64,000 bases of DNA from VYFG01 sp965248685 (lineage in GTDB: Bacteria > Pseudomonadota > Gammaproteobacteria > Arenicellales > Poriferihabitantaceae). Below are positions 45,803-56,159 of the stretch, piece by piece. The translations under genes and the position numbers were made by a program. The notes under the pieces were generated by a model that saw nothing but the letters and a program-made list of their open reading frames with translations, was not told the origin of the DNA and searched no databases. Location: contig CBDFKC010000002.1 of assembly GCA_965248685.1 (NCBI GenBank), forward strand, positions 682,001 to 746,000. The letters are read 5' to 3'. Numbering within the stretch: position 1 is the first letter of the stretch; the number at the start of each line of letters is the position of its first letter.

Positions 45803-47504
45803 TCAGGGAGAAACTCTAATCTTCCCAATTGTTCCTGGCACCGTGGCGTCGCAAAACATTGGGTCGGTAAACCAATAGACCAGATCCGCCCCGATATCGT
45901 TTTCAAATTGTGCAATGTCGAATGTCGTCGCATGCGGATCAGTCAGAGTTTCCAGGAACCAGGTTGCGCTTAGTCGCCGATCACAAAAAATTGATTCCAG
46001 TCTTCAAGTTCCCGAGGGGTGCCTGCGTTCGCATCCAATTCACCGCCAATGACGTCTGCAAGCCAGATCACTTCTTCATACAATTCTACGAAGACAGCGC
46101 CGGAGTTATATTCAGCATTTTGCAGGGTATCGTTGATATCGGGTAAGGCGAACAAATTCCGGGTATTGTTTGTCTGAATCCCGGTTAGCTGCCCCCTCTC
46201 CCCATAATGTAGAACCCATCTGTTAGGGCAACCACTACCGGGCGCAGAAAATGAATTAATGGAGGGTGGGTCCGCTGCCGCAGAATCAGTGTCCGCAGAA
46301 TGAATCCCGTGATTAAGACACACCGGCTTCACAGTAATACCGGCTCCAGCGATACCCCCAGAAGTGACAATTACACCACCGGGCCATGGCCCCAGCCCAT
46401 TGTGTTGTACCGCGACACCAATCCCAAAATCGTCAAAGTTATTCATCAGGATGGATTCTGTCTGTTCACTGGTACCGGGCAGGTTGTCATCACAGTTTTG
46501 GGTAAAACAGCCGTGATATTCGTCAACCCCGGATACTCTAAGAAACCCGTCCTGAATCAATTGATAGCTGATGGTTCTTCCGGGAAAGAATTGTTGAAGA
46601 ACACGCATCTGGCGACTATAAAAATCATAAAGTCTCTCGGGCGTATAAGCGTTAGCGGCCCATACAGCGCTGTTACAGATCGGACAATCTGCCATACAGC
46701 ATTTGGGTAGTCTATTTTCGTGGGAATGCAGGTTCGCCCGCTTGCAGCATCTGATAATGACGCTGACCATAGGTCGGGTTGGCCGGATTTCCGAGGAACA
46801 TCTCCGATCCGCAATCGGGGCTGAATGGAGAGCCACCAGTGTCCCGAAACTGCAATAGTTGCATATGTAAATCTGTTCCCAGCCAATCTGGTGTCGCTGC
46901 CGCGCCGGCCTTGATTGCAAGATTGAAAACCTTGCCCGCGGAGACAATTCGATCAACCTCCATATCGAGACTTAAAAAAGTCGTAGACACTCCGGGGCAA
47001 TTTCGATTTCCGACCAGTCGTAACGAAGAAATACGCCGGAAATACCGGGATGATCCGGCACTTCATCCAGGACATGGTGCTTGGCTATGGTGTCGTCCCG
47101 ACAAATTGCGCTGGTACCACTTGAGAACACAATGTGGTCTGCGCAAGGATCGTTCAGATTAATTGGTGATAACACTCGAAGACTATTTTTGTTGGTACCC
47201 AATGCGAAAATACCGGAGGCGCCAACCGGCATGGGGCCGATAACTCATTGGGACCATCAGGGTGGTACGCATCGAACAGTCCACAGTCCGGTTGGGTGTT
47301 CAGGTCACCCGGCAATCTAACCATGCTCTGGCCGGTAAGATTGAAATTCCAGGTTATTTTATCGCCGGGAGAAATTTGAATATCACTACCCTGAAACACA
47401 CCGTCGACCCCTTTATCCACCATTACATCAAGGGCAACCGCCGACGATACAAAAAGTAACGTAATCATGAAAACAGCGTAATTCCTGTACATTTGCATAA
47501 TCAT
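45803..47504 (-). pseudogene. secreted glycosidase-like protein gene broken by four frameshifts
   Basis: Five consecutive minus-strand frames join into one exported protein of roughly 560 residues. It starts with a signal peptide (NYAVFMITLLFVSSAVA) and QISPGDKITWNFNLTGQS; shifts frame near 47240 (into GASGIFALGTNKNSLRV), near 46985 (ending ECLRLF, resuming LDMEVDRIVSAGKVFNLAI), near 46730 (resuming CCMADCPICNSAVWAANAY) and near 45985 (resuming RLSATWFLETLTDPHATTF), and ends at 45803. YDWSEIEIAPE and AGKVFNLAIKAGAAATPDWL recall TIM-barrel glycoside hydrolases with a substrate-binding Trp-Ser-Glu, but this is tentative. Four breaks in 1.7 kb argue for real decay. Confidence 0.72.
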
Positions 47505-47795
47505 CCTTCACACCTAAAACAATAACTTTCTCGCCATTACGCGCCTGGCAACTGAGTATCAAGCAGGAACCTGTCTGCTTAATCAACCCGCTTCGTAAAT
47601 CATGCTCACACCCAGTACAACCGCGAACAGATCGCCGAGCTTTGCAGCCGTACATCCAATATTCCAAGCCGACTCTGGCGATAGGTTTTTCCAACTGGGG
47701 ATATAACCGCCAATCAGTTTAGTTATACAAGCGTTAGTTTTGTGCATCTCTATCAGAATCAAAAACAGAAATGCACTAGAGTTTTTTCTCCCTGA

Positions 47796-47961
47796 ACCAC
47801 AATAGGTGATGCCAAATGTATTCTGATTGGCAACTGTCACGATGAAGCTGCCGCCAACGCTGTGATCCCTATGGTGCTGGAACTGGTTGAGCCAATGCGT
47901 GAGCAGTTTGGAGCGACCCTGGACCAAATCACCGCAGGTGAAGTAACCCGGTCACTCTAGC
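47796..47961 (+). pseudogene. 3' fragment of a lost plus-strand gene
   Basis: After an in-frame TGA at 47793, a plus-strand frame of 54 sense codons reads convincingly as a protein C-terminus: AKCILIGNCHDEAAANAVI, PMVLELVEPMREQFGATLDQ, ITAGEVTRSL, then TAG at 47959. There is no start codon or ribosome site. The parent family is not recognised. The remaining sequence from 47505 to 47795 holds no gene I can support. Confidence 0.45.
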
Positions 47962-47973
47962 GCGCCTGCTTCA

Positions 47974-49281
47974 TTATTGTTGTGTGACCCCGCTATCCTG
48001 ATCCTGATCCTGATTGTCCAGTCGTTCTACCTCTCCACTAATAACAGCTTCAACATAGTCCACCGCATCCGGCGCGTATATCTCAGCGATGGGGGTGCCA
48101 ATTTGACCTGTGGCCAGGGCAGGCATCTGGTCTTCAATATCGACTCCTGCGCGTTGCCCCATTCGGTAGACAGCGAATAAAAATATCAGGGAAAATGCAC
48201 CACCGATACCGGCAAAATAATAGTTCGCCCCGTACTCCGCCATAAGATATGACACCAGAATCGGGCCGGTACTCAGACCAATCCCGGAAACCATCACCAT
48301 ACTTCCGCTGGCGGCTACAATCTGCTCTGGCTCCAGTCGATCATTAGCATAGGCGATACACAAGGGATACATTGGTATCGATGTGCCACCGATAAGCAAG
48401 ATAACCACAAAAAACATAACGCTGCCAGGTGGCGTAAACAGTACCCCAAATACCAGGCATACCGTCACAACGGCCATGACCGCCATTACAGATCGACGAT
48501 CATACCGATCTGACAGTAATCCGAGTGGCCATTGAAACAGCAAACCTCCGAGCAGGAAGGACGCCATAAAAATCGACACCAGCTCTGTGCTGAAACCTTT
48601 ACGCCCGGCGTACACCGCGCCCAAGCCAAAAATCGTCCCATGTGCTACCCCGGTCAATGCATTGCTGATTACGCCCAGCGGAGACGCTTTGAACAGCTGA
48701 CGCAATGTCATTTTACCCGACAGATGAATCGAGGGTGCTGGTCTTGCAGTCAGTAAAATAGGGATCAAACCAAAAGAGACTACCACCGACACCAGGACAA
48801 ACAAATCGATGTCTATGGGATCAGCTAGATTCAGCAGAAACTGTCCGCCGCCGAGACCAAGGGTTGTGATAACCATGTAAACCGAGAGTAATTTTCCCCG
48901 GGTTTCATTACTCGCCCGATCATTGAGCCAGCTCTCGGTAACCACATATACACCAGCGTAACAGACGCCAGTCAGTAATCGCATACAGGTCCAGGTAACG
49001 GGATTGATGTACAGACCGTGGATCAGGATAGCGATGGAGGCGGCGGACGCCAATGCCGCAAATACCCTTATGTGTCCGACCCGGGCGACCAGTTTTGGAG
49101 CGAATATAGATCCGAGAAATACGCCGACAAAATATCCTGACATCATAATGCCAGTGATGAAGGTGGGAAACCCTTCGTAGGTCGCACGAAGCCCCAATAG
49201 CGTGCCCTGCAAGCCGTTTCCCAGCATCATAAACCCGACCCCGAAAAGCAATGCCCAGGTCGCACGCACATCGTTCCACAT
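47974..49281 (-). CDS. MFS transporter, YcaD-like
   Basis: Inner-membrane transporter of the major facilitator superfamily with 12 hydrophobic segments, 435 residues. GTLLGLRATYEGFPTFITG, YFVGVFLGSIFAPKLVARVG and LLTGVCYAGVYVVTESWLND are typical of the YcaD/MFS-1 group; the loop 2 motif is GLLSDRYDRRSVMA in the second half. The C-terminus is a hydrophilic acidic tail with alternating Asp-Gln (DNQDQDQDSG). Substrate unknown. The gene is intact although its neighbours on both sides are broken. Confidence 0.92.
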   Translation of the reverse strand: MWNDVRATWALLFGVGFMMLGNGLQGTLLGLRATYEGFPTFITGIMMSGYFVGVFLGSIFAPKLVARVGHIRVFAALASAASIAILIHGLYINPVTWTCMRLLTGVCYAGVYVVTESWLNDRASNETRGKLLSVYMVITTLGLGGGQFLLNLADPIDIDLFVLVSVVVSFGLIPILLTARPAPSIHLSGKMTLRQLFKASPLGVISNALTGVAHGTIFGLGAVYAGRKGFSTELVSIFMASFLLGGLLFQWPLGLLSDRYDRRSVMAVMAVVTVCLVFGVLFTPPGSVMFFVVILLIGGTSIPMYPLCIAYANDRLEPEQIVAASGSMVMVSGIGLSTGPILVSYLMAEYGANYYFAGIGGAFSLIFLFAVYRMGQRAGVDIEDQMPALATGQIGTPIAEIYAPDAVDYVEAVISGEVERLDNQDQDQDSGVTQQ

Positions 49282-49622
49282 TTGCTAACCACTCCGCCGA
49301 AAGAATGTCAATTAAAATTGGAAACGCTATGGCTTCCGAACCAGACAGAATCTGGATCCGTATTGAAGGTGCAATCCTCCAGAAGGACAGCAACCTCAAG
49401 TATCGAAGATCGAGGATTCTACTCCACAATCGGTATAAACGTGGCGAATTATATTTTCAGCGCAACAATTACATCTCTCACGAAATTCTTGAGCACCTGG
49501 AAACATCCCGATCGGCCGCAGCGACGCCAAATCCTTTGGACGAATTATCAGGGAATGACTAGTCCGACCTATCCGGAACAAGATTTTAAATGGTGCAATC
49601 GAGTCGGTAAATGGAAGAGACC
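49282..49622. other. intergenic region upstream of the MFS gene, nothing recognised
   Basis: Must contain the MFS promoter (minus strand). No protein-like frame stands out; the short open frames overlap one another and have no ribosome sites. Confidence 0.5.
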
Positions 49623-50641
49623 CTAGGGTAACACCATTGGTCCTTTAGCCGATTTTCTTACTGAACGAACGCTTAGATCATCGGTAGTCTTGGTCTCTTC
49701 ATCGATCTCGGCAGTTTTGACCGCCCACGGCGTATTATCCCGACTTTCCTTGTATCGAGTTATTTTATGTTTCTCCGTATCGGATAGTGATGAATATTCC
49801 TGGTTAGCCTCTTGATTGAGTCTGTCATATTCCTCTTTGTCCTCCCAATTTCGATAGGCCACATCAATTTTACGATCCACTTCTGCTACCAGTTCTATGT
49901 ATTTTTTTGTACTTTTCTTTACCATGTCCTTGTCAAGTAGATCACTGTCGCTGCCGAGTTCTGTGAATTTACCGATTGAAATATCGCCTCCCAGTTCGAT
50001 GACTTCTTTGGCAAATTTTAGGGCATCCCTGAATGGATCCAGTACGGAATTCGTCAAATCCTTGTACATGCGTTCTGTACGCTCCCGTTTATCCAAAACA
50101 GAGTCAAATTTAAACCTTTCGAAATCCGCGAATTTATCTTCAAAAAAATTCTCGTCGAACCCATCGTTATTGGCTTCAAAAATATCTTTCACCCATTCGG
50201 GATCTCCAGGCGCCGCTGAAATGCGTTTCCCCGTTAATACATCGATCAAAAACTGCTTGCCGTAGTAGCCATATGGATCATGTTTGATGACGTAATTATC
50301 TTCTGCCAGGGTACTTACAGGATCGATGCTGACATTTACCGGATCAGTTGGCGTATCTCCAATATTGATCACAAGGGGGGGGGGTGTTCCGTTGGGCCTG
50401 GCGTCGATGTAGCGGCAGGAACTGGAGTTGGCGTCGGTACCGAAACCGGCATCGGTGCAGGCCTGAAAGTGCAGGCACTTCCCCCGGCCACTGAAAGTGC
50501 AGGGTCGCATGCCGAACTGTTGCAATTAACCGGCACACCATTGGCGGTGAAACAAGCCCAGGCGCTACTGGTGGAAAAAAACAGCAAGAGAAATACACCT
50601 GCGCAGCGCTTTGCAACTTTATGGATAAATGCTGATTTCAA
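49623..50641 (-). pseudogene. secreted Pro-linker protein, out of frame at a C10 tract
   Basis: The minus-strand frame from 50641 has a signal peptide (AGVFLLLFFSTSSAWA, cleavage AWA|C), a short Cys-containing region (CFTANGVPVNCNSSAC) and a Pro-rich linker (PMPVSVPTPTPVPAATSTP), then stops just after a run of ten C. The neighbouring frame carries on from the same tract with VINIGDTPTDPVNVSID and a long charged helical domain of about 250 residues ending at 49623. C11 or C8 would join the two into one protein of about 338 residues. So the gene is off in this copy, either phase-variable or by an assembly homopolymer error. The domain itself is not recognised. Confidence 0.78.
50375..50384. repeat. 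homopolymer G10/C10 tract at a coding frame break
   Basis: Ten consecutive G on the plus strand (C on the coding strand), the longest G/C run noticed in the window, located exactly where the two halves of the secreted protein gene are out of register. Such tracts change length by slipped-strand mispairing and act as on/off switches in many surface-protein genes. Confidence 0.85.
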
Positions 50642-50650
50642 AATACGGCC

Positions 50651-52259
50651 TCAAAAAGTTGCGCTAACACCGATACTCAGTTGGGTTTGATCGTAACTGA
50701 AAAAAGGTATATTGGAGCTATTGTCGCGATGATCGATGCGAATTTCGGCGCTCAGTTTATCGCTTATTTTCGATCCTATAGAAATTGCCGCTAAAACCGT
50801 GTCGTCATCTCTCGGCACTGTGGAAAATGAGTTAATAGCGTCGTAATCAGTCCTGGATAATATGAGATGGAGCGAAAGTGTCGGCGTATAGGATCGTGAT
50901 TTCAATCTTATTTCCGGCAACGAACGGCTGCCCTGAATTCGAAATCCATAACTAATTGAGTCGAAATCACTACCATCGGTATTACGAGACGATATCTGAA
51001 ATCCATTGCGGGTAGACCACTCGGTCCGTTTTTCATTGTAATACGCGTCAATGTGATGATCGGTCCCATCCCGACCCCGATTCCCTGACAATGATGGATG
51101 AGCATAATCCAGGATAACATATCTATACTGGAACCCCAGGCTTGAATCCATATTCAAATCCTTGGTTAACCTCATTGTGACAATAGTGGTGTCAAGCAGA
51201 GTATTCCCATCCAATTTAAGGGTGGAGAGATCGACTGCAGCGCTACCTAGCATCGAACTATTTAACCACCTGGAAAAGCCGCCACTTAGTGCGTGCTCGG
51301 AGGTATTAAACTGGTCTAGATTGCTATAGAGATTTGCATTATAACGATAACCCAGGTGTAACAATTGCCCACCCTGATCATAGGCTCGCCAGTTTACTCC
51401 ACCATTTATCTGACCGGCGTGATCAGAAATGTCATCGATGTCAGCAGGGATCTCGGCATCTTTGGCAAGACTGATTACATTGTCATTGCTGGTTACAATA
51501 AGAGAGACCCATCCATTGACAGGCTTGCTTTTGAATTCAGTATTCCGGCTGGGGTTGTTTTGGCCTATACCCGGCAATCGATTGATGACCATTGAATCAA
51601 TCGCGGTTCGATCACTATTGGCGATCATTAAATCGAGATGTCTCGCGGAGACGTCATATTGCCCTTGGTGGTATGCGATCCTCGCCAGGTAGTAAATCGA
51701 AAGATCATGATCAGGAGCTATGCTATGGGCCCTTTCGAGAAACTGCCTTGCATTTTCCAGATCTCCGTTTAGCAGAACGCTTTGCCAAGATACTCATAGC
51801 CATCTGGCTCATTCGGATGTGCCAGGATGTAGTGCAGAAATTCAGGAATGGATCGATCGGGATTATCGATTGCAAGATAAGCGCGGCCACGATTTAAGCT
51901 CAGTATGACGTCTTCATAGCCTGTTTTTCCGCGAGGTCGAATTTTTCCAATGCCTGCAATGGTTCGTTGATTTGTATCAGTGCAATTCCGTGAAGATTCA
52001 GTAAGGTGCCTCGTAAGCCAGATTCCAGTGAGTCTGTGTCTATGTTCGATAATGTTTCGATTACTTCGAAATACTGTCCATGCTGAATCAATTCCAGCAG
52101 TTGAGTGAGGCTCTCAACCTGAAACTCTTCTCCTTTTGTCACAGGGGAAAGAGTGAAGCCAAGTAAAATTGATATAGCGAGGACCCAGGAATTCAACGGG
52201 AAACAGATTGGTATTTTATGAATTGTTATACATTCTGGCCGATAGAGTAGCACAATCAT
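50651..52259 (-). pseudogene. TPR plus outer-membrane beta-barrel protein, two frameshifts
   Basis: Three minus-strand frames form one envelope protein of about 535 residues. First part (from 52259): signal or anchor segment (LNSWVLAISILLGFTL) and TPR helices (LLNLHGIALIQINEPLQAL). Near 51920 the frame shifts into TPR-like LNRGRAYLAIDNPDRSIPEF and DGYEYLGKAF; near 51780 it shifts again into NARQFLERAHSIAPDHDLS, leading into a C-terminal barrel with alternating strands (LHLGYRYNANLYSNLDQF, WSTRNGFQISSRN) and a terminal Phe (LSIGVSATF). TPR followed by a barrel recalls Slam or PgaA-type exporters; that is an inference. The phase-variable secreted gene starts nine bases after it, so it may be the exported partner. 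Confidence 0.72.
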
Positions 52260-52466
52260 TGGTCTAGTTTTGTATACTGCGGTCTACAGATTTTGGTTAT
52301 TTCGATTGTTGCGAGTTCCACCACTTTATCCTAAACGCCAGATTCGATATAGTTCGTGACACATGGTCCCACGCCCCCTTCTAAAGTGCTTTGGACTGGT
52401 ATCGTTTTTACCGAACAAAGACTAATTGTAGTGCAAGGGTTTAAGCGCATAATACTGGAGTTGCAA

Positions 52467-52865
52467 ATGGATACAAGATTGGCCACCATATTCAACGAAA
52501 GTTTTGAACGCTGCAAAAAGCAATCAAACTTTCTGGATCGGTTTTATGAACATTTTTTGTCTAGCTCGAAAGAGGTGAGGGACAAATTTGTAGGGACCGA
52601 CATGAAGAGCCAAAAAGACGTCCTCCTGATATCTCTCTCTTATATGATGATGGCTTCGACTAATCCAAAATTATTGTCTAAAATTTCTGAGAAACACAAT
52701 ATTCGCAATCGAAACATTCCGCCGCATTTATATAGTTTGTGGCTAGACAGCATGATAAAAACAGTCAGTGATATTGACCTGAAGTTTGATCAACATGTCG
52801 AGTTAGCATGGAGGGAAACCTTATCCCCGGGAATCGCGTTCATGATATCTAAGTATCACTGTTAA
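52467..52865 (+). CDS. single-domain haem globin
   Basis: Haem-binding globin, 132 residues from ATG 52467, which is preceded by GGAG at 52457-52460; an in-frame longer start at 52356 would add an unlikely 37 residues. The family look is IFNESFERCKKQSNFLDRFY, VRDKFVGTDMKSQKDVLL and a proximal His probably in SEKHNIRNRNIPPHLYSLW, which aligns with the KH-x-S-x8-P-x-H/Q-Y segment of flavohaemoglobins. No reductase domain is attached. It is alone between the broken TPR-barrel gene and the convergent CCG gene. Oxygen or NO chemistry, or sensing, is probable. Confidence 0.85.
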   Translation: MDTRLATIFNESFERCKKQSNFLDRFYEHFLSSSKEVRDKFVGTDMKSQKDVLLISLSYMMMASTNPKLLSKISEKHNIRNRNIPPHLYSLWLDSMIKTVSDIDLKFDQHVELAWRETLSPGIAFMISKYHC

Positions 52866-53029
52866 ATTTCGCGCTTGACAGGTCATCTAAATTTGCTCTA
52901 ATCCAATAACTGAGCACTCGCAAAAAGCGCGTTATTGGAAAAATGAATTCGCATCACGAGTAACTAAAAGTCATAAATAAAATCGATGGCCAATACATAT
53001 ATGCCAACAGTTCTCTAACCGGATAAATG

Positions 53030-53476
53030 TTAGGGTGAATCTGTATTAAGCATATCCGCTATAAGCTCCGTTAGCCCTACAACTTCGATATCCATGTCAT
53101 AGTGCTCGAGTCCATCCTCAATCATATTGCGGCAGTTGGCGCATGCAGTAACCAGCGTATCGACCTTGATTTCTTCAATTTGGCGTTTTTTAGTCTTGAA
53201 CACGACCAATCTGAGGTCGTCTGCCCGTTCGTTAGAGCTAACGCCTCCACCACCACCGCAACACCAGTTCATCACCCCGTGATCTTTCATTTCGACGAAA
53301 TTGGATGCAACATCGTTCAATAATTGACGCGGCTGATCAACCACTCCGCCTTTGCGTACAAGATTACACGGATCGTGGAACGTCAGGCTTGTGTCTGTTT
53401 TACTTTTTACTGGCAAACGGCCTTCGCGTTTAAAATGTGCTGGCGATTGCCCACAAAGGCCCTTGTATAAATTCAC
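53030..53476 (-). CDS. truncated CCG-domain (Fe-S oxidoreductase C-terminus)
   Basis: 148 residues containing one cysteine-rich CCG domain: FHDPCNLVRKGG, NWCCGGGGGVSSNERADD and TACANCRNMIEDGLEH, which in HdrD/GlpC/DsrK-like proteins bind an iron-sulfur cluster. Full-length relatives are about 400 residues with two N-terminal ferredoxin clusters, which are missing. The GTG start sits inside the GAGTGA end of the formate dehydrogenase gamma gene (four-base overlap), so it is coupled to it. It is either a genuinely minimal subunit or the stump left by an internal deletion that placed the C-terminus next to the cytochrome gene. Confidence 0.8.
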   Translation of the reverse strand: MNLYKGLCGQSPAHFKREGRLPVKSKTDTSLTFHDPCNLVRKGGVVDQPRQLLNDVASNFVEMKDHGVMNWCCGGGGGVSSNERADDLRLVVFKTKKRQIEEIKVDTLVTACANCRNMIEDGLEHYDMDIEVVGLTELIADMLNTDSP

Positions 53477-54525
53477 TCATGGAATGCCTCTGTCTTGTCT
53501 TCACTCATGGCGTTCGGTAATTCCTGCTGGTGTTGCATGTTCGGAATCCAGCGATCATGGTGTAATTGCACCCAGTTAGCGTCAACCGAACCACCGGTAA
53601 TCCCTTGCAGTGTGCCCTGGGTACCAACAGTGCCGAGATAGATATGACCAAACGAGATCGCGACAAAAATGATTGCGGTTGCGCTATGTATTACATGAGC
53701 CAGGTCCATCGCAGTTCGATCCAGACCAATAATCGAAAAGTCCAGGGCAAGCCCGGAGGTTGAAATGGATATTCCCAGTATACATACCAGCCAGAACCAT
53801 ATTTTTTCGCCAAGATTAAACCTGCTTGCACTCGCGCGGCTGCCAAACATTCCGCCACCATTTTTCAACCAGGCGATGTCTCCTTTTTGGAAGAGGTTAT
53901 CGCGGACGAACGTAACAATCATCAGGACCAGGGCCAGCAGAAAAATTGGTCCAAACAGATTGTGGACTTCCTTGCAAGCCGCCGCGGTTATTGCAAAACC
54001 CCTGGCACCTAGAAGAGGAATTAGTACATAACGTCCATACAACAATACCGGTCCCGAGAATGCAAGCAACCAGAACAGGATTGCAGCAAACCAGTGAATA
54101 ATGCGCTGATAGACCGAGAATCGCTGTACCAGCTCACCGGACAGTCCTTTTTCCATGCGAATTTTACCGCGCAAGATGTAGAAGGCGGCAATTAAAACAA
54201 GTGCCACGCCCATCAGGTAACTGCCGTAGGGAGCGAGGATTTTGTTCCGGTATTCACTCCAGTTTATTCCATTTCCATGTATTGGCACACCAGCTTCGCG
54301 GCCGGGGACAGCGGTATAACAGCTGCTCCCACGACGCACCCTCCGCCAAAACGAGGCTCTAGGGTTTTGCTCCTGAATCTCTGCCCCTGTCGCAGTGTCG
54401 CCACCACATATTTGCCATAGGTAAGGAACAACGGGTAGCGTTAACATCGAGACAATAACAAGCGAAAAAACAATCAGAAGCCCCTTGGTGCGTGAAGTAA
54501 GCAGGTTCACTACATGTTCGCTCAT
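53473..54525 (-). CDS. formate dehydrogenase gamma subunit (cytochrome b556-like), orphan
   Basis: Membrane cytochrome b that passes electrons from a dehydrogenase to quinone, 350 residues. N-terminal helix, then a periplasmic segment with RASFWRRVRRGSSCYTAVPG (the FDH-gamma signature region), followed by four haem-bundle helices with His in QRIIHWFAAILFW, CKEVHNLFGP, DLAHVIHSATAI and SFGHIYLGTVG. The catalytic FdhA (selenocysteine/Mo) and FdhB genes are not in the window; the downstream partner is a CCG-domain protein. It may therefore serve another dehydrogenase. The product is intact by length. Confidence 0.9.
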   Translation of the reverse strand: MSEHVVNLLTSRTKGLLIVFSLVIVSMLTLPVVPYLWQICGGDTATGAEIQEQNPRASFWRRVRRGSSCYTAVPGREAGVPIHGNGINWSEYRNKILAPYGSYLMGVALVLIAAFYILRGKIRMEKGLSGELVQRFSVYQRIIHWFAAILFWLLAFSGPVLLYGRYVLIPLLGARGFAITAAACKEVHNLFGPIFLLALVLMIVTFVRDNLFQKGDIAWLKNGGGMFGSRASASRFNLGEKIWFWLVCILGISISTSGLALDFSIIGLDRTAMDLAHVIHSATAIIFVAISFGHIYLGTVGTQGTLQGITGGSVDANWVQLHHDRWIPNMQHQQELPNAMSEDKTEAFHE

Positions 54526-54674
54526 TTAAAATGCCAACTACATCAATAGTATCTAGTCGCTCAATTCCTCATTACACATGGGTAACCCCAATCGTTACTT
54601 GACCTGTATCAAATTATACTAATTGAACCTGAATCGAATTATTAAATTTCAGACCAAATTCCGCCTGCGGATGT

Positions 54675-56011
54675 TCATTGATCTTCAGCATCAATTACAT
54701 CGACAATACTATCAACTATCAAATCATAACCTTGTTGGTTTAAATGACAGCAATCGTCGATATAGAGAATTTCAGGGTTATCGGCAAATACCTGAGTTAA
54801 GTCAAAATACGGAACATTTTGCTGATTTAGTTCTTCCCCGGCTTCGCGCAAGAATGGATAGCCATCAGTGGCGGGGATGCGATACTGGTGGAGAGGCTGT
54901 AGGGCAATCTTTTTCTCCTCAGGCCCCATTGGTTTTGACCCGGCAAGATATTGGTTAGGCTGCAAAAAATGATAGTAGTGTATGTCGTTGGCCCGGGAGA
55001 GGTTGGCCATCTGACGGGAACTCTCAACCCATATCTGAGCCAGGTCACGATATACTTGATTTCTTTCCGGCACTGGGTAATACGGACCTGTGGCGGCAAA
55101 ACTGGTTCTGAATTTACCTTCGGCAGAGTACGCGGCAAGATTTAACTGGTTCTCATGAACTTTCCCTGCCAGTTGTCATCAACCATCTTCCACAACAAGT
55201 TTATCAAGGGACTTAGCCGCAATGGACTCTGATTCACCATCCTGGCAAGTCTGAATCGCTTTTTCTTGTAGTACTCGATGGCGCCCGCCATTACCAGCAT
55301 TTCTTTATTAAAAGATCCTTGCAAACGAACCGCCCATCCTCTCGGATAAATTGGATGGGTGCCGAAAGGAAGCCCATCAACGATAGGCAACACGATTTCA
55401 TTAAAGCCATCGATATTAATAACATAGTCAAACTCCATCCCAAGGGTTAAGAAATAGTTCAACGCCATCAATTGCTGGGGTTGCTTAAAGCCACCCACTG
55501 CAAATGTGAAAATAATTATTTCCCTGCCGGCAAACTGGGGCAATTTGCCCAGCACCTGCTCCAGGTAGCCTGGAGAAGAAAAAACTGAAACACCTTCAGC
55601 AAACGATCCGCCGAAAATGCCAACGATTGTCTTTTGATCCGATTTTTTACCGAGGACTCGTCCATATTCTATGGATCTTCGATCACAAAAACCGTAATCG
55701 GGACAACGATTGTCACTATACTCATTGGAATATCCAAGATAGGGATGAAGCACAAGATTTCGATTAATTTGGCGAACAGTCTCCGGTAACTGAAGTCCAC
55801 TGAGATGTTCAGCCTGCTCCTGTTCAAGCTCCAAACTGTAATCCTCAATCAAGGCTTGTCTGCGTACCTGATATTCCCTCACTCCAAAATTGTCACCATC
55901 GACGATGCGGAGATAACCGTAACTGATGATTTCAATTATCAGCCAGATGAATAATCCAGTCAGCAGAATAAAAACTGATTTTCGTGAATTACTAAGCGTC
56001 GATTTTGTCAC
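54675..56011 (-). pseudogene. SGNH/GDSL-type membrane hydrolase split by a frameshift
   Basis: Two minus-strand frames make one protein of about 440 residues. The first (56011-55142) has an N-terminal membrane helix (SVFILLTGLFIWLIIEII) and the block I Ser in IVGIFGGSFAEGVS, with FDYVINIDGFNEI as a further block. Near 55150 the reading shifts by one base; the second frame (to 54675) provides the C-terminal D-x2-H block in YIDDCCHLNQQGYDLI. This resembles AlgJ/AlgX-like or DHHW O-acetyl-modifying proteins of the cell envelope. Local decay or a sequencing error splits it. Confidence 0.75.
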
Positions 56012-56159
56012 TCGCTTCGCTTGACTGATAATTTTCTATTGATTGGGGCTGTTTCAAGTATTTGCCACATACCATATCGAGTGTATACGATATCTTCCCC
56101 GGCAACGGAAATATACAGTGCTCTGGGATATTCAATCCATCCAAGATTAAATTGGATGT

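Noticed and set aside
46557..46886. Several overlapping plus and minus frames in 45.9-47.5 kb taken as separate small genes
   Set aside because: The minus-strand pieces join into a single protein when frameshifts are corrected; the rest are shadows.
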